From contig NC_059304.1 in the NCBI RefSeq assembly GCF_017591435.1, forward strand, positions 30,745,861 to 30,809,860: a DNA stretch of 64,000 nucleotides. Reading direction: 5' to 3'. The notes under the pieces are model-generated. The model was not told the origin of the DNA. It did no database searches and worked only from the letters and a program-made list of their open reading frames with translations. This DNA is from Portunus trituberculatus. Its lineage: Eukaryota; Arthropoda; Malacostraca; Decapoda; Portunidae. The translations under genes and the position numbers were made by a program. Positions 58,927 to 64,000 of this stretch are shown here, in pieces; position 1 is the first letter of the stretch; every line of letters starts with the position of its first letter.

Positions 58927-59612
58927 TGTTGCATACATGATTCACCAGACGAGTCACTGCCCCGGGCAAGGGAGGGCATCAGACCAGGGAAGTTTGAAAT
59001 CCCCCGTACTTGATACCAACGACCAGCAACAAAAGCTCAGACTCACCTTGTGGGTTTGGCAGGCTGTTCATAAAACAACACCTATACAAAACACATGAGA
59101 CACAAATACAGGGCAACAGGAAAGCAAGAAAGCACCCTTACTGTTTATTACAAAAGTAAGAAAATAAAATATTTGGCACACAAACACCAGGTGCACTCAC
59201 CCTAAACTCGAAAACCTAACTAACCAAACATAACCTAACATAACCTAACAAAAAAAAAAAAACATTCTTTCCTCACACAAGGCACTCATGTAGGGTAGTC
59301 CACCCTTTAGCACAGGCATGAAATATAAAGAAACACCAACGAACACATTGTACGATAAGAGTCACTTCAACACAGGGCAGCAGAGGTATACACAAGAGAG
59401 GCTCCCTGCAAGCTGAACACCACAGCGAGCTCACAGAGGCTTTGAGTAACGCTGGCACGAGTCTATGGAGGACAGAGGGCCACACACAGCCCCTCACAGC
59501 TCCTCTATTAAGGCACCAGCCCCTCAGCTCCTGTTGACAACAATGATGAGGCTTGTATCTGTTACCATACACAGTAACACATACAAAGCCTAAATAAATC
59601 AATAATCACATA
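58927..59612 (-). repeat. Gypsy-2 5' LTR, truncated
   Basis: Starts TGTTGCATACATG and matches 54069 to about 54775. The outer part of the LTR is missing where LINE-F begins, so no target duplication can be scored. Confidence 0.75.
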
Positions 59613-60718
59613 AATCTATCCTCTTCTTCTTCGGGGTTTGTTGGGGCTGTGTAGGCTGTGTGTCACAGCCTCTAGTGCCCCAAAAGTGCAGTATGCCGTG
59701 GTGATGTGTTCAGGCTATGCGGTGGAGCTAGTTTTTCTATAGGAAGGTCCTGGTGAGGTTGGTAGTCTTGAAAGCCTGAGTGGTATTTGTGCAGCCACGC
59801 AGGAGGTCGGTCAGTGTTGGCCTGTGTGGTTGAACAGCAGACAGTGAGTGGAGGAAGGCCACACGCTGTGAGTGGTGATAAGGGCAGTGCAGTAGCAAGT
59901 GTTCTGGGGTGTGTTGCTGTGTAGGGCACCAGGGGAAGTGGGGAGAGTCGGTCATGCCCAGCCTATGCAGGTGGGCATTGAGGCGGGTGTGGCCAATTCT
60001 CAGTCTGGTGACTGCTTTGTCCAGTGCCTGGTTGGGGGATAATGTCCACCAGTGGTGTCTTGTGTCCTGTCTAATGTGTCCCAGTGTAGTGTGCTGTAAG
60101 GCGTCAATCAATGTTGTCCCAGTATCGCCTGCAGGCTGTCTTAAGGTCAGTTAGGAAGTCTGTCCGGTCAGTAGCCAAGTCAATTAGGTAGGGGTGTGCT
60201 TCTGCTGCTGCCCTGTCGGCCACCGTGTTTCCCATAACACCAACATGGGAGGGCACCCACTAAAGGTGGATGGTGTGTCCCAGGAAGGTCAGGTGGAGGA
60301 TGAGGTAATGAATGATAAGGGGGAGGTTGTGGTGGGAGTGTGGGCGGTGGGATTTTATGATTTGGAAGGCAGAGAGAGAGTCTGAAAAGAGGGTTATTGA
60401 GCAAGAGGCAGCAAGGGTGGTGGTAAATTGAAGGCCCTCTTCGATGGCAAACAGTTTTACTGTGGTGATGGAGGCAGTGGCCGGCAACCTCCAGGCAGTG
60501 GCAAGTCACCTGGTGGGGATGTAGATGGCTGCACCAACAGATAGAGGATTAGTGGAGCGGGAGATGTCGGTGTAGATGTGGAAGTGGTTGTGGTACCGTG
60601 AGTGGAGGAGTGAGGTGAATAGGATCTTGCCCTGCACTGGGCAGCCGGCTTTGGACCATTGTGTGAATGTGTGAAGGGACAGAGAGAGACTGAAGAAGAG
60701 AGAGGGTACCAAGGGCCA
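59613..60718 (-). mobile_element. LINE-F: RNase H LINE, 3' part
   Basis: Minus-strand RNase H (60745-60260): HIYTDISRSTNPLSVGAAIY, KLFAIEEGLQF and LFSDSLSAFQIIKS supply Asp, Glu and Asp. A WVPSHVGVMGN-like segment follows near 60230. The C-terminal region (60111-59737) has RLRIGHTRLNAHLHRLGM and CPTQQHTPEHLLLHCP, a CxxC/H/C motif typical of I/R1-group LINEs. The 5' side is cut by LINE-E copy 2 and the 3' end lies at the Gypsy-2 LTR. Confidence 0.8.
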
Positions 60719-61145
60719 AGATGGATGGATGGATTTTAATTTCATGGCGTCGCTACTATAAATTAACTGCCACTAACGTGTATCTAAAAAAAAAAAATAT
60801 TAAAAGTAATTAAAAACAATACAAATAAAAGGGTAAAAACTAAAAATACTATAAAACTAAATAAAACATTAAAATACATAGAATAAAATAAAATAACATT
60901 CACAACTTTGGGAGAAGGCCAGCTTCTCCCAAAAACCTAAAAACGTCATGGCCTTGGGCCAAGCACTCTGGTCCAAGGACCTTTGAGATATAATAGACAC
61001 CGCTATCTCTATACCGCGACAGCGGTAGAGGTAGCGGTGTCTTAAGTCGGTCAAACTGGGGCACTTGACAATCAGGTGCCGAACCGTAAGTGGCACCAGG
61101 CAGTCATCACAGTAAAGTTGAGGGTCCCTGGTCAACAGGTACATA
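60719..61145 (-). mobile_element. LINE-E copy 2, 3' end only
   Basis: Closely matches 50920-51320: the C-terminal frame 61144-60869 (VKCPSLTDLRHRYLYRC, then EKLAFSQSCEC) and the 3' UTR. It ends in AAAATCC plus (ATCC)n at 60721-60741, whereas copy 1 ends in (TTCC)n. Inserted into or next to LINE-F. Confidence 0.85.
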
Positions 61146-61227
61146 TACTCGTATATAGAACGAAATGGGGATTATGTATGATTACAATCATTGTAATGTA
61201 TGCATGGTTAGCAGTAACGGGAAGTCC

Positions 61228-61276
61228 TTATAACTTATTATTATTATTATTGATATTATTATTATTATTATTATTA

Positions 61277-61346
<70 letters not shown>

Positions 61347-61362
61347 TACAGTATTATTATTA

Positions 61363-61411
<49 letters not shown>

Positions 61412-61427
61412 CATAATCATCTTCATC

Positions 61428-61467
<40 letters not shown>
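61228..61467. repeat. (ATT)n and (AG)n microsatellites
   Basis: About 185 bases of imperfect ATT repeat, a short ATC-rich spacer, then (AG)n at 61432-61467. Confidence 0.95.
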
Positions 61468-61470
<3 letters not shown>

Positions 61471-61484
61471 GCTTAGACCTGAAT

Positions 61485-61498
61485 GAGTGACGTCACTC
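61485..61498. promoter_or_regulatory. Perfect palindrome GAGTGACGTCACTC
   Basis: A 14-base palindrome containing the CRE-like core TGACGTCA. No gene is attached, so a function is unproven. Confidence 0.25.
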
Positions 61499-61615
61499 AA
61501 ATGGTAGGAAAATATGCCTGGTAGCACAGACCGCCAAAAACGGAAGAAAGTAATGCTACGGAGTGTGGACTGTCGTCTTCATTTATTTATTTTTTTTTCC
61601 TTGAAAATCTCAGGT

Positions 61616-61760
61616 GAGGAAGTATGGGTTCAAAATTTCGCTTTTCTGCACCTATCTAAGGTGCGGAGGTACGGACTTAAAATTTCGTCTTTTCCCACAT
61701 GTCTCAGGTGCGGAGATACGGACTTAAAATGGCGCCTTTTCGTACCTAGCTGTTACTTAC
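61616..61760. repeat. Three imperfect tandem units of about 48 bp
   Basis: Units begin at 61616, 61666 and 61713, sharing GGACTTAAAAT, CTTTTC and the AGGTGCGGAG junction. The 130-codon frame over them shows no domain. Confidence 0.65.
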
Positions 61761-62149
61761 GCACTTTTGAAATTTTTTCCGCTCTTCGGACCTTCGCACC
61801 TCGTTTTATGGTCCGCAGGTATGGAGCAAGGCCCAGAGATCTATCTCTGGGGCTTGATATGGAGGAGCGGAGATGCGGACCGAGGTACAGAAGTGTCCAG
61901 CTCTGAATAATACATTGTTTTCCAACTTTTGTGAACTTGGATGAGAGATGGGAAGCTGTCGTTGGGGCAAACGTATGACTGAACAAGCTCATGTACACAT
62001 GTGAATATACATGTGCATATATAGATGTAAATATGTACATATACATGTGCATTTAAATGAAGGATAAATAAACTGTGATTCAAGTGAAAGTTGCCTGAAG
62101 GTAGATTTTTTTTTTTTGGCATAGTAATTACTTAATACATCAAATTATA

Positions 62150-62150
<1 letters not shown>
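61761..62150. other. Interval without recognised gene
   Basis: AT-rich with a run of ATGTACATATACATGTG-type alternating sequence near 61990-62055. Nothing coding recognised. Confidence 0.4.
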
Positions 62151-62646
<496 letters not shown>

Positions 62647-62659
62647 CCACCAGAATAGT

Positions 62660-63865
62660 TAACATGCTGTCTGAGCTGAATTTAACGCCACTTGTTGATA
62701 GAATCTACACGAACGTCACATACTTCAGTATCAAGTGTCTGCGCTCTCCCCATCTTGCTCCTCACTACTCCTGTGTCATCCGAGCAGCACTCGCCCTGGC
62801 GGACGTACCCTTGTCCGCACGGTCTGTGCTGACTTCCAGCGGCTCGCCATTGATGTTCCTGCAGCCGAGGTTGTCCTTGGTGTGCCACCCTGGCGAGTAC
62901 CTAATCCACTTGTCTCCTTCACTCCTACATATAAGACGGACCATCCCCTCCTGCAGAAACAACTGGCCCTGAAGACCATCGCCAGCGTGTCTGCCTTGGT
63001 TCCCACTGCACACCACCTATACGTGGACGGTTCACTGCAGGCAGACGGGACTGCAGCCTGTGCCGTGTTCTCCCCTACTGTGGAGCCCCCAGGTGGGGAT
63101 GGGTGGGTTGGCCGTCGTTTACCCAACGCGTCGAGTTCCACCTACTGTGAGCTCAATGGCCTATTGGACGCTGTTACCATCCTTACTGAGAGGGGACTGG
63201 ACGGGGTGATCGTCTGTGACTCTAAGTCTGCCCTTCACGCCCTTTCATCTCCAAGACCTGCGAGACATATTGTGTCGGCTGGCCACTGCCCGTGACAGTG
63301 CTTTAGTTGTGTCCTTCCTATGGGTGCCGTCTCACGTGGGACTCACGGCTAATGATACTGTGGACGGTCTTGCTAAGGCTGTGTGTGGTCTCCCCTTGCC
63401 TGCAGTGCGTGCCGCGCCCTCCTTACGGTGCTACAGAAATACACTGTTTTCTGCTGTTAATGCCCTGACAGTGAATCGTAGGAACACCGAGCGTGCTGAT
63501 AGTGTATCCATACAGCATTATGACAACTTCATTGACACCACGCACAAATATCGCCGCCACGGACTCATGGTCCGCAGACACAATGTCATAAGTGCTAGGC
63601 TTAGATTAGGTTACCGACCAGTGTGGCAGGTTTCCCAGGCTGAGGATGTGCCTCACTATTCCACCTGTAAGTTGTGTCACCTTGCCAACGCCAATACCCT
63701 CGAACATTATTGTCTCGCGTGCCCCACAGTGAGAAACTTGCTACCACAAGGGCAGGATTTAATATCTGTATGTAAATATCTCCTTCTGAATGATAACTTG
63801 GATTTGATGCTCATGAGACATCAATATTTTGGTGGTTACTAAATGTAAATATTTAAGTTTTCTAA

Positions 63866-63867
<2 letters not shown>
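62660..63867 (+). mobile_element. LINE-G: RNase H LINE 3' part (related to LINE-D)
   Basis: 5'-truncated at the (CT)n array. The frame 62735-63295 has the RNase H motifs HLYVDGSLQADG (Asp), STYCELNGLLDAV (Glu) and IVCDSKSALHAL (Asp). After a shift near 63240, the frame 63216-63842 carries FLWVPSHVGLTANDTVDGLAK (split as FLWVPSHVGL and ANDTVDGLAK) and a C-terminal CKLCHLANANTLEHYCLAC motif, ending with TAA at 63840-63842. The short 3' end passes directly into (GT)n. Confidence 0.85.
63216..63842 (+). pseudogene. LINE-G RNase H end and Cys/His C-terminal domain
   Basis: The biologically meaningful part starts near 63255 (DLRDILCRLATARDSALVV). It holds the last RNase H acidic site and then ISARLRLGYRPVWQV, the CxxC...H...C motif and LLPQGQDLISVCKYLL. 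The layout and the ARLRLGY motif match LINE-D (52250-52484), so the two are related families. Confidence 0.75.
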
Positions 63868-63919
<52 letters not shown>

Positions 63920-64000
63920 TGGATTCCAGTGTCCTGCGAGACATGTTTACTGTTACAAATGTGAATATTTCAGTTTTCTACTTTGCGCGCGCGCGCGCGC
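63868..64000. repeat. (GT)n and (GC)n tracts with a duplicated flank
   Basis: (GT)n at about 63868-63918 and (GC)n at 63985-64000, running off the window. The 28 bases before each tract are near copies (AAATGTAAATATTTAAGTTT versus AAATGTGAATATTTCAGTTT). Confidence 0.85.

Larger units (their letters stand above)
54069..59612 (-). mobile_element. Gypsy-2: LTR retrotransposon with RT-RNase H deleted
   Basis: The 3' LTR (54069-54898, about 830 bp) and a 5' LTR truncated at its far end (58927 to about 59612) share long blocks, for example ACCTTGTGGGTTTGGCAGGC. The LTR ends form TGTTGC/GCAACA inverted repeats. Minus strand: primer-binding site (58908-58923), gag (from 58800), two zinc knuckles, degraded protease, then directly the integrase (about 56480-55790) and C-terminal region to about 55510. 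RT and RNase H are missing. A SINE sits between integrase and 3' LTR. Many frameshifts; non-autonomous. Confidence 0.85.

Noticed and set aside
61514..61906. 130-codon plus-strand frame
   Set aside because: Covers three tandem 48-bp units and shows no domain or coding signature.

Overview
This is repeat-dominated nuclear DNA from a eukaryote, most likely a decapod crustacean and probably a crab. The grounds are the very high microsatellite load, the mix of CR1/Jockey-like, I-group and restriction-endonuclease LINEs, several Ty3/Gypsy elements, tRNA-derived SINEs with decapod-style microsatellite borders, and MULE and hAT relics. The species is an inference. I found no convincing host single-copy protein gene. 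Almost every coding stretch belongs to a mobile element, and most are broken by frameshifts or stops. Some frameshifts may be sequencing errors, because near-identical copies often differ by one-base indels in homopolymers.

Two runs of exactly 500 N (31124-31623 and 46843-47342) show that the window is a scaffold of three contigs. Contig 1 (1-31123) begins with a LINE-A fragment (minus), a trinucleotide array, LINE-B (plus) and about 2 kb of compound trinucleotide repeat. Next comes Gypsy-1 (6711-11484, minus), with 155-bp LTRs and a 5-bp target duplication. It is followed by the longest LINE-B copy (about 11855-15542), a MULE-derived transposase gene with a visible intron (15543-16720), a Gypsy-4 fragment, a deleted Gypsy-3 derivative, a hAT relic, long (AT)n and (CA)n tracts, and at 25734-29090 a restriction-endonuclease LINE (LINE-C). 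The LINE-C protein opens with a complete nuclear-receptor-type zinc-finger domain and then a PHD finger. The contig ends in a divergent LINE-B copy (minus).

Contig 2 (31624-46842) starts with a 7.2-kb reverse-complement copy of the first 6.9 kb: LTR, trinucleotide block, LINE-B and LINE-A in mirror order, with the same Gypsy-1 target site. A further LINE-B copy and the 5' part of an I-group-like LINE (LINE-H) follow, then pyrimidine-rich sequence in which I recognise nothing. Contig 3 (47343-64000) holds LINE-B remnants, a tRNA-Val-derived SINE, nested RNase H LINEs (D, E, F, G), Gypsy-2 with its RT-RNase H region deleted and a second SINE inside it, and dense (CT)n/(TA)n arrays.

The elements relate mainly by nesting. 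LINE-E interrupts LINE-D, LINE-C abuts a truncated LINE-B, LINE-H abuts a truncated LINE-B, Gypsy-1 sits at the edge of a trinucleotide array, and a SINE sits in Gypsy-2. LINE-B 3' ends repeatedly adjoin microsatellites. The best candidate for something undescribed is LINE-C, a retrotransposon that seems to have acquired a nuclear-receptor DNA-binding domain. The large inverted duplication is either a real segmental duplication or, more likely, two haplotypes placed in opposite orientation.
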